The notes under the pieces: model-generated
What the model saw: only the letters and a program-made list of their open reading frames with translations
Databases searched by the model: none
What the model was told of the DNA's origin: nothing
Part shown: positions 26,050-35,500 of the stretch, in pieces
How positions within the stretch are numbered: position 1 is the stretch's first letter
Layout: every line of letters starts with the position of its first letter
Origin: Paragemmobacter straminiformis
GTDB taxonomy: Bacteria; Pseudomonadota; Alphaproteobacteria; Rhodobacterales; Rhodobacteraceae
DNA: 64,000 bases
Assembly (NCBI RefSeq): GCF_014243445.1
Contig: NZ_JACLQD010000001.1
Span: 930,001-994,000, forward strand
Direction: 5' to 3'
Translations under genes and position numbers: made by a program

Positions 26050-26406
26050 ATGACGGTCAGTTTTTCAGATTCGATAGCCCTGCATGCAAATGCCCTCTCG
26101 CTGCGCGAAAAGCGCAACGAGATCCTCGCCTCGAACATCGCCAATGCCGCGACGCCGAACTTCAAGGCCCGCGACTTCGATTTCGAAGCCGAACTCGCCC
26201 GCGCCTCGGGGCCGGGCAGCGCGGCCACGGGTGCCGAACCGGCGCTTGCCTACCGCGTGCCGGTGAACACCTCGCTCGACGGCAACACGGTCGAGCTTTC
26301 GGTCGAGCAGATGGAATTTTCGGAAAACACGCTGCGCTACCAGACCAGCCTGTCTTTCCTCAACCGCCGCATCTCGGGCCTGCTTTCGGCCATCAAGGGG
26401 GAATGA
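26050..26406 (+). CDS. flgB: Flagellar proximal rod protein FlgB
   Basis: A 118-residue rod subunit exported through the flagellar type III apparatus. The N-terminal rod-signature [20 protein letters not shown] and the C-terminal amphipathic helix ([20 protein letters not shown]) are present, as in all axial proteins. First gene of flgBCDEF, directly downstream of a perfect sigma54 promoter, and transcribed divergently from the DL-x-x-AF repeat protein. I chose the ATG at 26050; the longer frame runs through the promoter. flgC follows after three bases. Confidence 0.95.
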   Translation: MTVSFSDSIALHANALSLREKRNEILASNIANAATPNFKARDFDFEAELARASGPGSAATGAEPALAYRVPVNTSLDGNTVELSVEQMEFSENTLRYQTSLSFLNRRISGLLSAIKGE

Positions 26407-26409
26407 CGC

Positions 26410-26820
26410 ATGAATGACCTGAAGAACGTCTTCGACGTCGGCGCCCGCGCCATGTCGGCCCAGATGGTGCGCATCAACACCGTGGCGTCGAACCTTGCCA
26501 ATGCGGGCACCGTCGCCAGCACCGCCGAAGGGGCCTTCCGCGCCCTGCGGCCCGTGTTCGAAACCACCTTCTCCGATGCCAGCGACAGCCTCGCCACCAC
26601 CGATGCGACCGGCGTCGTCATGCTCGACCGCCAGCCCGAACGCCTGTTCCGCCCCGACGATCCGGCCGCCGACAAGGACGGTTTCGTCTACGCCGCCGCC
26701 GTGAACCCCGAAGAGGAGATGGTCGAAATGACCGAAGCCTCGCGCCAATACCAGAACACGCTGGAAGCCATGTCGACGCTGCGCGCGCTGATGGCACGAA
26801 CCGTGCAGATGGGCCAGTGA
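26410..26820 (+). CDS. flgC: Flagellar proximal rod protein FlgC
   Basis: A 136-residue rod protein. N-terminal heptad region with MVRINTVASNLANAGTVAS (the ANL-N-T rod signature) and C-terminal VNPEEEMVEMTEASRQYQNT followed by the terminal helix. Standard length for FlgC. It lies three bases after flgB. In many bacteria fliE follows here; in this cluster fliE is instead in the fleT operon. Confidence 0.95.
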   Translation: MNDLKNVFDVGARAMSAQMVRINTVASNLANAGTVASTAEGAFRALRPVFETTFSDASDSLATTDATGVVMLDRQPERLFRPDDPAADKDGFVYAAAVNPEEEMVEMTEASRQYQNTLEAMSTLRALMARTVQMGQ

Positions 26821-26848
26821 CAACGGCCCCCCGAAAGGACGCCCCCGA

Positions 26849-27520
26849 ATGGATATCTCTTCGCTCCTTGGCACCGGTTCCTCCGCTGCAAGCACCGCCC
26901 CGGCCAGCGCCAAGTCGCCCTCGGCCCTTGGCCAGCAGGACTTCATGACCCTGATGCTCGCCCAGCTCCAGAACCAGAACCCCCTCGACCCGATGGAAAA
27001 CACCGAGTTTCTGGCGCAGCTCGCCCAGTTCAACACCGTAAGCGGCATCTCGCAGGTCAACTCCACCCTCACCAGCCTGACCGACCAGATGCGCGATTTC
27101 CGCGTGGCGACGGCGACCAACCTTCTCGGCCATCAGGTCCTCGTGCCGGGCAACATCGCCCGCCCCGATGCCACGGGCACCATCGAAGGCGTGGCCGACC
27201 TGCCCGAAGCGGCCTCGTCGGTCACCGTCACCTTCTCGAACGCCAAGACGGGCGAGCTGCTGAACAGCCGCGTCTACGGCGCGCAATCGGCGGGGCTGAT
27301 GGGCTTTGACTGGTCCGCCATCCCGCAAGAGCTGACCGCAACCCGCACGCCGATCCGCATCGACGTCACCATGACCACCCCCGAAGGCACCAAGGACGTC
27401 GGCGCATCGGTCTTTGCCAAGGTGCTTTCGGCCCGCGCGGGGGCCAACGGCTCCGATCTCACCCTCAACATCGAAGATTTCGGCGCGATCGATTCCGCTG
27501 AAGTCGACGCCTATCGCTAA
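26849..27520 (+). CDS. flgD: Flagellar hook-capping protein FlgD
   Basis: A 223-residue hook cap, needed for polymerisation of FlgE and lost when the hook is complete. The conserved N-terminal signature is QQDFMTLMLAQLQNQNPLDP, followed by TEFLAQLAQFNTVSGI; the middle has the FlgD Ig-like and tudor-like domains with EGVADLPEAASSVTVTFSNA. Twenty-eight bases separate it from flgC. No own promoter seen. Confidence 0.95.
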   Translation: MDISSLLGTGSSAASTAPASAKSPSALGQQDFMTLMLAQLQNQNPLDPMENTEFLAQLAQFNTVSGISQVNSTLTSLTDQMRDFRVATATNLLGHQVLVPGNIARPDATGTIEGVADLPEAASSVTVTFSNAKTGELLNSRVYGAQSAGLMGFDWSAIPQELTATRTPIRIDVTMTTPEGTKDVGASVFAKVLSARAGANGSDLTLNIEDFGAIDSAEVDAYR

Positions 27521-27553
27521 GCGCGACCCAACAGGACAAAGGAAAGAAACCGA

Positions 27554-28828
27554 ATGTCGATGAGCACCGCCCTCTCGGGCCTCAAGGCCGCGCAGACCGA
27601 AATCTCGGCCACCTCGCACAACATCGCCAACGTCGGCACCGTGGGCTTCCGCTCCAGCCGCGTCGAATTCGCCGATGTGTTCTCGTCCTCGCCCATGTCG
27701 AACCAGCGCACGGCCGTCGGGTCGGGCGTGCAGGTGCAGCGCGTGGCGCAGAACTTCAGCCAGGGCAACGTCGTGACGACCGGCAACCTGCTCGATATCG
27801 CCATCGAAGGTCAGGGCTTCTTCGCCCTGCAACCGCAAGCCGACAGCAACGGCAGCGCCGGCGGGGCCGTTTTCTCGCGCGCGGGTGCCTTTACGATGGA
27901 CACCAATGGCCATGTCGTGAACGGCGCGAACCAGGCGCTGCTCTGCTATCCGGTCACCACCGGCGGCGTGCCGCTGACCACCCAGATCAATCAGGCCGTG
28001 CCGCTGACCATCCCGATGCAGACCGGCGCGCCCTCGCGCTCGACCGAGGTGAACCTCGTCCTGCATCTGCCCTCGGACGATGCGATGCTCGGCAGCCAGT
28101 CGGCCGTCCCGCCCGCCGCCGCCTTCGATCCGGCCGATCCGACCACCTTCGCCCGCCGCAGCGTGGTGCCGGTCTATGGCGCAGACGGCACGCCGGTTCA
28201 GGCCGAGGCCTATTTCGTCAAGACCGCCAGCCCCGATGCGACCAGCACCGACACCACCTACGCCATGCACCTCGTCATCGACGGGCAAGAGGTCGCGCCG
28301 ACCGATCCGGCCATTCCCTCGACCCTCACCTTCGACGGCGCGGGCGAGCTGACCTCGGGCAACACGCTGTCCTTCGGCGGCACCGAACCCATCGCCTTCC
28401 ACTTCGACGGCTCGACCCTGACCTCCAGCCCCTTCGCCGTGGCACAGGCCAGCCACAACGGCGTGACCCCCGCCAAGCTGACCAACCTCGAACTCGACGG
28501 CTCGGGCTCTGTATGGGCCACCTATGGCACGGGCGAGCGCATCGCCCTTGGCCAGATCGTGCTTGCCAACTTCTCCAACCCGCAAGGGCTGAAGGTCATG
28601 GGCAAATCCACCTTCGGCATCACCTCCGAATCCGGCCAGCCGCTCACCGGCACGGCGGGCACCGCAGGCTTCGGCGCGCTGCGCTCGGGCGCGCTGGAAC
28701 GCTCGAACGTCGAACTGACCGAGGAACTCGTCAACCTCATCTCGGCCCAGCGCAACTATCAGGCCTCGGCCAAGGCGATGGAGACCTCGACCTCGCTCAT
28801 GCAGACCATCATGAACATCCGTGGCTGA
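27554..28828 (+). CDS. flgE: Flagellar hook protein FlgE
   Basis: A 424-residue hook subunit. N-terminal axial domain (MSTALSGLKAAQTEISATSH, NIANVGTVGFRSSRVEF), conserved IAIEGQGFFALQPQ, a central variable domain and C-terminal LERSNVELTEELVNLISAQR with NYQASAKAMETS. Ordinary length. Terminal residues end five bases before flgF. Confidence 0.95.
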   Translation: MSMSTALSGLKAAQTEISATSHNIANVGTVGFRSSRVEFADVFSSSPMSNQRTAVGSGVQVQRVAQNFSQGNVVTTGNLLDIAIEGQGFFALQPQADSNGSAGGAVFSRAGAFTMDTNGHVVNGANQALLCYPVTTGGVPLTTQINQAVPLTIPMQTGAPSRSTEVNLVLHLPSDDAMLGSQSAVPPAAAFDPADPTTFARRSVVPVYGADGTPVQAEAYFVKTASPDATSTDTTYAMHLVIDGQEVAPTDPAIPSTLTFDGAGELTSGNTLSFGGTEPIAFHFDGSTLTSSPFAVAQASHNGVTPAKLTNLELDGSGSVWATYGTGERIALGQIVLANFSNPQGLKVMGKSTFGITSESGQPLTGTAGTAGFGALRSGALERSNVELTEELVNLISAQRNYQASAKAMETSTSLMQTIMNIRG

Positions 28829-28833
28829 TCGCA

Positions 28834-29592
28834 ATGGATAAGCTGATCTATACGGCGCTTAACTCTCTGGGCTCGCTGCGCGGCACCCAGATCGTGACCG
28901 CCCAGAACCTCGCCAACCAGAACGTCCCCGGCTTCCGCCGCGACACGGTGGGCGAGGGGAAAAGCTTCATCCTCGACGACGGGGGCGAACTGTCCTCGCG
29001 CGCCTTCCAGATCGACCGCGAAAACGCGGGCTTCTCGACCCAGCCGGGGTTCATGAACCAGACGGGCGAAGCCCTCGACATCGCGATTTCCGATCAGGGC
29101 TATTTCTACGTCCAGCCCGACACGGGCGGCGCACCCGCGCTGACCCGTCGCGGCGACCTGCATGTCGGCCTTGACGGCACGCTCGTCAACGGCGCGAACG
29201 AAGCCGTCCTCGACACCGCCCAGCGCCCCATCGTGCTGCCGCCCTTCCGCAACATCGTCGTCGACGAAATCGGCCGCATCAGCATCGAACCCGCCGACGG
29301 CGCGCCCGGCGAGCGGCTCGAGGTGGCGACCATCGGCACCACGCAAGCCACCGGCCTGCAACTCGTCAAGGGCGAGGACGGACAGATCCGCCCCACCACC
29401 GGCCCCCTGCCCACCCCCGACCAGTCGGCCAAGGTGATGCAAGGCGTCCTCGAAGGCTCCAACGTCAACTCGACCGAGGAGCTGATCTCCTCCATCGACC
29501 TGCAACGCAGCTTCGAGCTGAACATGCGTGTCGTCTCGACCGCCAAGGAACTCGACGAAGCGGGCGTCTCGCTCTTGCGGCTGCCGACCTAA
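28834..29592 (+). CDS. flgF: Flagellar basal-body rod protein FlgF
   Basis: A 252-residue rod protein. Shares the axial N-terminus (GTQIVTAQNLANQNVPGFRR) and C-terminus (VLEGSNVNSTEELISSIDLQ) with FlgG. Start at 28834 (MDKLIYTALNSLGSL), five bases after flgE; the longer in-frame extension runs inside flgE and is rejected. Last gene of flgBCDEF, because flgG has its own sigma54 promoter 26 bases downstream. Confidence 0.95.
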   Translation: MDKLIYTALNSLGSLRGTQIVTAQNLANQNVPGFRRDTVGEGKSFILDDGGELSSRAFQIDRENAGFSTQPGFMNQTGEALDIAISDQGYFYVQPDTGGAPALTRRGDLHVGLDGTLVNGANEAVLDTAQRPIVLPPFRNIVVDEIGRISIEPADGAPGERLEVATIGTTQATGLQLVKGEDGQIRPTTGPLPTPDQSAKVMQGVLEGSNVNSTEELISSIDLQRSFELNMRVVSTAKELDEAGVSLLRLPT

Positions 29593-29617
29593 AACTTTCC
29601 CCACCCCCGCCGTGGGG

Positions 29618-29633
29618 TGGCACAGGCCTTGCA
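29618..29633 (+). promoter_or_regulatory. Sigma54 promoter of flgGHIJKL
   Basis: TGGCAC-AGGCC-TTGCA, a full match with correct spacing, between flgF and flgG. Predicted transcription start near 29644, 27 bases before flgG. Confidence 0.85.
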
Positions 29634-29670
29634 AACGGACAGCGAACCGCAACCCTGAAAAGGTGCCCCG

Positions 29671-30459
29671 ATGTCCTCAGACGCGATGCACGTCGCCAAG
29701 ACCGGCCTCAACGCCCAGCAGACCCGCATGCAGGTCATCGCCAACAACCTGGCGAACGTGAATACCACGGGCTTCAAGCGCGACCGCGCCAATTTCGAAA
29801 CCCTGCTCTACCAGAACATCCGCCCCGCAGGCTCGCAGACCTCGGATACGACGCAGCTCACCACCCCGCTGTCCGTGGGCACGGGCGTTCGCATCGTGAA
29901 CACCGAAAAGCTCTACTCCCAAGGCAACCTCGTCACCACCGACAACGCGCTCGACGTGGCGATCGACGGTCAGGGCTTCCTTCAGGTGCTGATGCCCGAC
30001 GGCCGCATCGGCTACACCCGCGACGGCACCCTGTCGAAGAACGCGAGCGGCACTTTGACCACGGCCTCGGGCTACGTGATCCAGCCCGAAATCCAGATCC
30101 CCGACAACGCCTCGTCCATCACCATCTCGGCCGACGGCATCGTCAGCGTCCAGACCCCCGATCAGGTCGAGGCGCAAGAGGTGGGCCAGCTCACCCTCGC
30201 CACCTTTGCCAACCCGCGCGGGCTGGAACCGCTGGGCGAGAACATGGTCGTCGAAAGCCCCGCCTCCGGTCCCGCCGTGGTGGGCGCACCCTATGCCGAC
30301 GGCATGGGCAAGATCGTTCAGGGCGCGCTCGAATCCTCGAACGTCAACGTGGTGCAGGAACTGGTCGACATGATCGAGACCCAGCGCGCCTACGAAGTGA
30401 ATTCCAAGTCCATCTCCGCCTCCGACGAGATGATGCGCTTCCTTTCCAACAAACTCTAA
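29671..30459 (+). CDS. flgG: Flagellar distal rod protein FlgG
   Basis: A 262-residue distal rod subunit. N-terminal AKTGLNAQQTRMQVIANNLA and NVNTTGFKRDRANFETLLYQ, conserved VAIDGQGFLQVLMPDGRIGY, and C-terminal LESSNVNVVQELVDMIETQR are all canonical, at the usual length. First gene of flgGHIJKL under its own sigma54 promoter; AAAGG precedes the ATG. Confidence 0.95.
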   Translation: MSSDAMHVAKTGLNAQQTRMQVIANNLANVNTTGFKRDRANFETLLYQNIRPAGSQTSDTTQLTTPLSVGTGVRIVNTEKLYSQGNLVTTDNALDVAIDGQGFLQVLMPDGRIGYTRDGTLSKNASGTLTTASGYVIQPEIQIPDNASSITISADGIVSVQTPDQVEAQEVGQLTLATFANPRGLEPLGENMVVESPASGPAVVGAPYADGMGKIVQGALESSNVNVVQELVDMIETQRAYEVNSKSISASDEMMRFLSNKL

Positions 30460-30471
30460 GGGCCGTTCCCG

Positions 30472-31131
30472 ATGAAACTCGCTCCCCTGTCGCTGCTCCT
30501 CGTCCTTCTCGCCTCGGCCTGCACCTCGACCATGGTGGAAGAGGCCGAAAGCCTGAACTACGATCCCGTCTACCCGACCGAAGGCCTTGCCGAGGCCGCC
30601 CCCACGGGCGGCATCTACACCGCCTCGTCGGCGGGTCTCTTCGCCTCGGACCGCCGCGCGGCGCGGGTGGGCGACATCCTCACCGTGCAGTTCGAGGAAC
30701 GCTTCCAGGCCTCGAAAACCCAGTCCACCAGCGGCCAGCGCGCCAGCGACTACAGCATCGACATGCCCGATGCCCTGACGATGGGCCTCGACAACGGCGC
30801 GCTCGACAACGGCACCGACCAGTCCTTCTCGGGCAAGGGCTCGGCGCAACAGTCGAACTCGCTGACCGGCCGCCTGTCGGTCTCGGTCATCCGCGTGCTT
30901 CCCGGCGGCTTGCTTGAAATCTCGGGCCAGAAGCGCCTGACCCTCAATCAGGGCAACGAATACATCCGCCTGACGGGTGTCGTCCGCCCCGAGGATATCA
31001 ACGCCGAAAACGTGGTCATGTCCGACCGCATCGCCCATGCCACCATCAAATACGTCGGTGCGGGCGCGATCTCGGACACCTCGCGGCAGGGCTGGCTGCG
31101 CCGCGGCCTGAACGAGGTATCGCCGCTGTGA
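30472..31131 (+). CDS. flgH: Flagellar L-ring lipoprotein FlgH
   Basis: A 219-residue outer-membrane L-ring subunit. Lipoprotein signal with lipobox LASAC (Cys17), then the family blocks [56 protein letters not shown] and [15 protein letters not shown]. It overlaps flgI by four bases, indicating translational coupling. Confidence 0.95.
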   Translation: MKLAPLSLLLVLLASACTSTMVEEAESLNYDPVYPTEGLAEAAPTGGIYTASSAGLFASDRRAARVGDILTVQFEERFQASKTQSTSGQRASDYSIDMPDALTMGLDNGALDNGTDQSFSGKGSAQQSNSLTGRLSVSVIRVLPGGLLEISGQKRLTLNQGNEYIRLTGVVRPEDINAENVVMSDRIAHATIKYVGAGAISDTSRQGWLRRGLNEVSPL

Positions 31132-32246
31132 TCCGCACCCTCATCCTTGCGCTGATGCTGGCCCTTGGCGCGGGCGCGGCCCATGCCGACCGCATCAAGG
31201 ACCTCGCCTCGGTCGCAGGGGTGCGCTCGAACCCGCTTGTCGGCTATGGCGTCGTCGTGGGCCTTGCCGGCAGCGGCGACGGCAACACCGGCCTGACGCT
31301 GCAATCGCTGCAATCGCTGATCTCGCGCCTCGGCCTCGTGGTCGAGACCGCCGACCTCAACGCCAAGAACGCCGCCGCCGTGATGGTGACGGCGGAACTT
31401 CCGCCCTTCGCCAAAGAGGGCCAGACCATCGACGTCACCGTCTCGACCGTGGGCAGCGCCAAATCGCTCAAGGGCGGCACGCTGCTCATGACCCCGCTCA
31501 TGGGTGCCGACGGCCAGATCTACGCCATCGCCCAAGGCAACCTTGTCGTCGGCGGGCTTGGCGTATCGGGCGAGGACGGCTCCTCGCTCACCGTCAACAT
31601 CCCCACCGTGGGCCGCGTGCCCGAAGGCGGGCAGGTGGAAAAGGTCGTCGATGCCCCCTTCAACGACAGCGACAATCTGGTGCTGAACCTCAACCGCGGC
31701 GATTTCTCGACCGCCGCCTCGATGGCCAAGGCCATCAACGAGGTGTTTGGACCGGACATCGCCACCCCCATCGACGCCACCTCGGTCTCTGTCCGCGCCC
31801 CCTATGATCCGGGCCAGCGCGTGGCCTTCATGGGCATGATCGAAAACGTCGAACTCACCCCCGACGCCCCGGCGGCAAAGGTCGTCATCAATTCGCGCTC
31901 GGGCACGGTGGTCATCGGCGGCAACGTCCGCGTCACCCCCGCCGCCGTCAGCCACGGCTCGCTCACCGTCAACATCAAGGAAGACCCGACCGTGACGCAG
32001 GGCGCCACCGTGGTGAACGGCGACAACGGCGCGGTCGTCGTGCCGGGCCAGACCACCACCACCCCCGACACCACCGTCGCCGCAACCGAGGAAAAGGCCC
32101 ACACCTTCGTTTTCGACGCGGGCGTGTCGCTCTCCTCGCTCGTCGATGCGATCAATGCCGTGGGGGCCTCTCCCTCGGACCTCGTCGCCATCCTCGAATC
32201 CCTGCGCGAAGCGGGCGCGCTGCGCGCCGAACTCGTGGTGATCTGA
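31128..32246 (+). CDS. flgI: Flagellar P-ring protein FlgI
   Basis: A 372-residue periplasmic P-ring subunit. Signal peptide ([17 protein letters not shown]), then [55 protein letters not shown], and C-terminal [12 protein letters not shown] with the final [20 protein letters not shown]. Starts inside the last codons of flgH and overlaps flgJ by one base. The chaperone gene flgA, often adjacent, is absent here. Confidence 0.95.
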   Translation: MIRTLILALMLALGAGAAHADRIKDLASVAGVRSNPLVGYGVVVGLAGSGDGNTGLTLQSLQSLISRLGLVVETADLNAKNAAAVMVTAELPPFAKEGQTIDVTVSTVGSAKSLKGGTLLMTPLMGADGQIYAIAQGNLVVGGLGVSGEDGSSLTVNIPTVGRVPEGGQVEKVVDAPFNDSDNLVLNLNRGDFSTAASMAKAINEVFGPDIATPIDATSVSVRAPYDPGQRVAFMGMIENVELTPDAPAAKVVINSRSGTVVIGGNVRVTPAAVSHGSLTVNIKEDPTVTQGATVVNGDNGAVVVPGQTTTTPDTTVAATEEKAHTFVFDAGVSLSSLVDAINAVGASPSDLVAILESLREAGALRAELVVI

Positions 32247-32524
32247 TGGATGTCAAAGCCGCCCCCGCGCTTTCGCTGAAACCCGAACCCGACAAGCCCG
32301 CCATGTTGCGGCAGGCGGCCGAGGGGTTCGAGGAACTCTTCCTCACCCAACTTCTCAAAGCCGCGCGCGCGGGCCATCTGGGAGAGGACATCATGGGTTC
32401 CTCGGCGGTCGACAGCACCCGCGACATGTTCGACGCCCAGATCGCGAAATCCTCGTCGGGTCGCACCGGTTTCGGCATCGCGGATGCGGTCGAACGGCAA
32501 TTCCAGCGCTTCACGAAAGGCTGA
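32246..32524 (+). CDS. flgJ: Short FlgJ: rod-scaffold domain only
   Basis: A 92-residue protein equal to the N-terminal rod-binding half of enteric FlgJ: MLRQAAEGFEELFLTQLLKA, then DIMGSSAVDSTRDMFDAQIA. The C-terminal muramidase half is missing, as in most alphaproteobacteria. A separate lytic transglycosylase gene (sltF) downstream fills that role. Starts on the last base of flgI; followed by flgK after six bases. Confidence 0.9.
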   Translation: MDVKAAPALSLKPEPDKPAMLRQAAEGFEELFLTQLLKAARAGHLGEDIMGSSAVDSTRDMFDAQIAKSSSGRTGFGIADAVERQFQRFTKG

Positions 32525-32530
32525 CGCCCC

Positions 32531-35500
32531 ATGTCGAACATCATGGACATCGCCCGTTCCTCGATCGCCGCCTATCGCACGGCGCTCGGGATCACGGGCG
32601 AGAACATCGCCAACGTGAACACCGAAGGCTACCGCCGCCGCGATGTGACGACCAGCCAGATCGGCGGCGCACAGACCACGGTGACCACGCTTGCCACGGG
32701 CGGGCAGGGCGTGCAGGTCAACCAGATCCGCCGCGCCTTCGACCAGCTTCTCGCCGACCGCCTGCGCACCGCCACGGGCGACATGTCGGCCTCGACCGTC
32801 TCGGTCGACGCCGCCAAGGCCGTCGAGGCGCAGCTGCTTCCCAATTCCGGCGGCATCGACGCGGCGCTCGAGGATTTCTTCGCCGCGATGGGCAGCCTTG
32901 CCTCCTCGCCCGCCGATACCGCCCTGCGCCGCGTCGCCATCGAAAGCGGCAACACCCTCGCCTCGGCGTTCCAGAATGTCGCGGGCGGGCTGATGCGCCT
33001 GCGCGACGACACGATGGCCGAAGCCGGCATGGCCGCCGCCTCGCTGACCGACGATCTGAACGCGCTGAACGAACTCCAGCAGCGCTTCACCTCGAACACC
33101 GGCAGCGTCGGCGCGCTGAACCCGCTGCATGACGAACGCGACCGCCTGCTTGCCAGCATTGCCGACAAGGTCGGCATTTCCGTCGAACTCGACAAGATCG
33201 GCCGCGCCCGCATCACCCTTGGCACGGGCGGCGGCGGGCCCGAGCTTCTGGGCCTGAACGGTCCCGCCATCGTCACAGCCAGCGCCGACCCCGACCTTGC
33301 GCTGCAAATCAAGCTGAACGGCACGGTCCGCGAAACCCGCCTCATCGGCTCGGGCGCGCTTGGCGGCTACCGCGCCGCCCTCGGCGGCATCGACGATGCC
33401 TTGGCCGAGGTGGACAGCCTCGCCCGCAAGATGGCCGGAGAGATGAACGCCGTCCACCGCGTCGGCCTCGACATGACGGGTGCGCCGGGCGGCGACATGT
33501 TCTCGCTCGACGGCTGGACCGTCACCCGCGCCGCCGGAAACCAGGGCTTCGCCCGCGCCACCGTCACCCCCGACGGCCCCGACCTGACCGGCCCGATCAC
33601 CCTGACCCGCGACGCCGCCGCAGGGGTCTGGAACGCAACCGATTCCGCCGGAAACCTGCTCGCCAGCGCCGACAAACTGCTCGTTCTGCCCAACCTCACC
33701 ATCACGGTCGAGGGCGACCCCGCCAACGGCGACCGCTTCACCATCGACCCGACCTCGGGCAAGGCCGCGAACATGCGCTTCCTGCCGCAGATCCCCGCAC
33801 GCCTCGCCGCCGCCGTGGCAAGCCTCGTCGCACCCGCGCCGGGCAACACCGGTTCGGGCAGCGTGGCAATGGCCCCCACCACCGTCGCGGCCCCCGCGCT
33901 TCCGCTTCTGCCCGACCTTCTGGCCACCGCCCCCGATGCCGCATCGGCCATCACGCTGCGCAACGCGGGCGTCGTGGGCTACATCCCCGCCGGAAGCACC
34001 GACTTCACCCTGGCAAGCCTTGGCCAGCAGGCCACCGCCGACCTGACCGCAGCGGCCAGTCCGGCGGCGCTGTCGGTCACCGCGGGCGGCGTCACCACCG
34101 CGTTCGACCTGACCACGCTTGCCGACGGCAGCGCCCGCCCCGCAGGCTGGACCCTTGCCGACATCGCCACCGCCCTGAACGACGGGCGTCTGGCAGGCCC
34201 CGCAGGCGAAACCCTCGCCAGCCTCGGCATCTCGGCCGCCGCCACGGGCAACACCCTGTCCCTGTCGCTGAACGCGGGCACCTTTGCCGCCGCCAGCCTC
34301 GACGGTGTGGCGGCCACCCTCTCGCCCCCGGCCCCGCAGGGCGGCACGCTGCAAATCTTCACGCGCGAGGGCCGCCAGATCGCGGGCACCCCCATGTCCG
34401 CCGCCGAAGTCGCCCTGCTCTTCACCCCGCAGAACGGCTTCCTGCCCGGCGCGCAATATGTGACCGACTACCTCAACGCGGCTGCGGGCACAGGCTACCG
34501 TGGCCTCACCCTCGACGCGACGCAAGGCAGCGGCCTCCAAGGGCTTGCCCTCTCGCCCTCGGCAATCACCGGCTGGACCGGCCTGACCCCGGCCCCCGCC
34601 GCAGCCCCGCAGGCCATCGCCATCGACACCGGCCTCGGCCTGCCCGTCAGCCTCACCCTGCCCGAAGGCGGCACGGCCAAGCGCCTTGCATCCATGATCG
34701 CCGACGCCATCCCCGGCATGCAGGCCACGGCGCAAACCTCGGTCGCGCTCACCGCCTCGGCCGACGGGCGCGTCAGCTTCAAACTCGCAGGGCTGAACAT
34801 CCAGCCCTTCACCGTCACCGGAGACGTCGCGGGCGGCAGGCTCGACGCGCTGGCCCTTTCGGTCAACGCCCTGACCGGATCGACCGGCATCGCGGCCCAG
34901 CTCTCGCCCGACGGCACCCGCCTCATGCTCACACAGGACAGCGGCGAAGATATCCGCATCACCGCCCTGACCCATGCCGCAGGCGGCACCGTCACCCTGC
35001 AACGCGCCGATGTCCAAGGCGTGGCCCTCGGCAGCCCGACGATCCTCGGTGCAGGCGTCGAAAACGCCCGCGTCACCGGACAGGTGCTTCTCCACCGCGA
35101 GCAGGGCTTCTCGGTCACCATGCGCGGCCAGCGCAACGACAGCGCCGCCGATGCCACCGCAGGCGGCCTGATCGCATCGACCACTTCCGCCGCAGGCGCC
35201 GTCACCGCGCTGACCTTCGCGCTCGACCCTGCCTTCGACGCCGCAAGCCCCGCCCTCGCCGGACCGACCCGCTATTCCCTCACCCTCGGCGGGCGCAGCG
35301 TCACGCTCGACACCGCCACCTCCGGCGCGTCCAGCCCCGAACAGGTGGCCAGCGGTCTGGCCGCCCTTCTGCGCGACGGCATGCCACAGGCGGCGCTCAC
35401 CGGCGGCGCGGTCACGCAATTGCCCAGCGACGGCGCGACCACGGTCGTCCGGCTCGACGGTCAGGACTACGTCCTGCGCATGCAGAACGGTGCCGTCAGC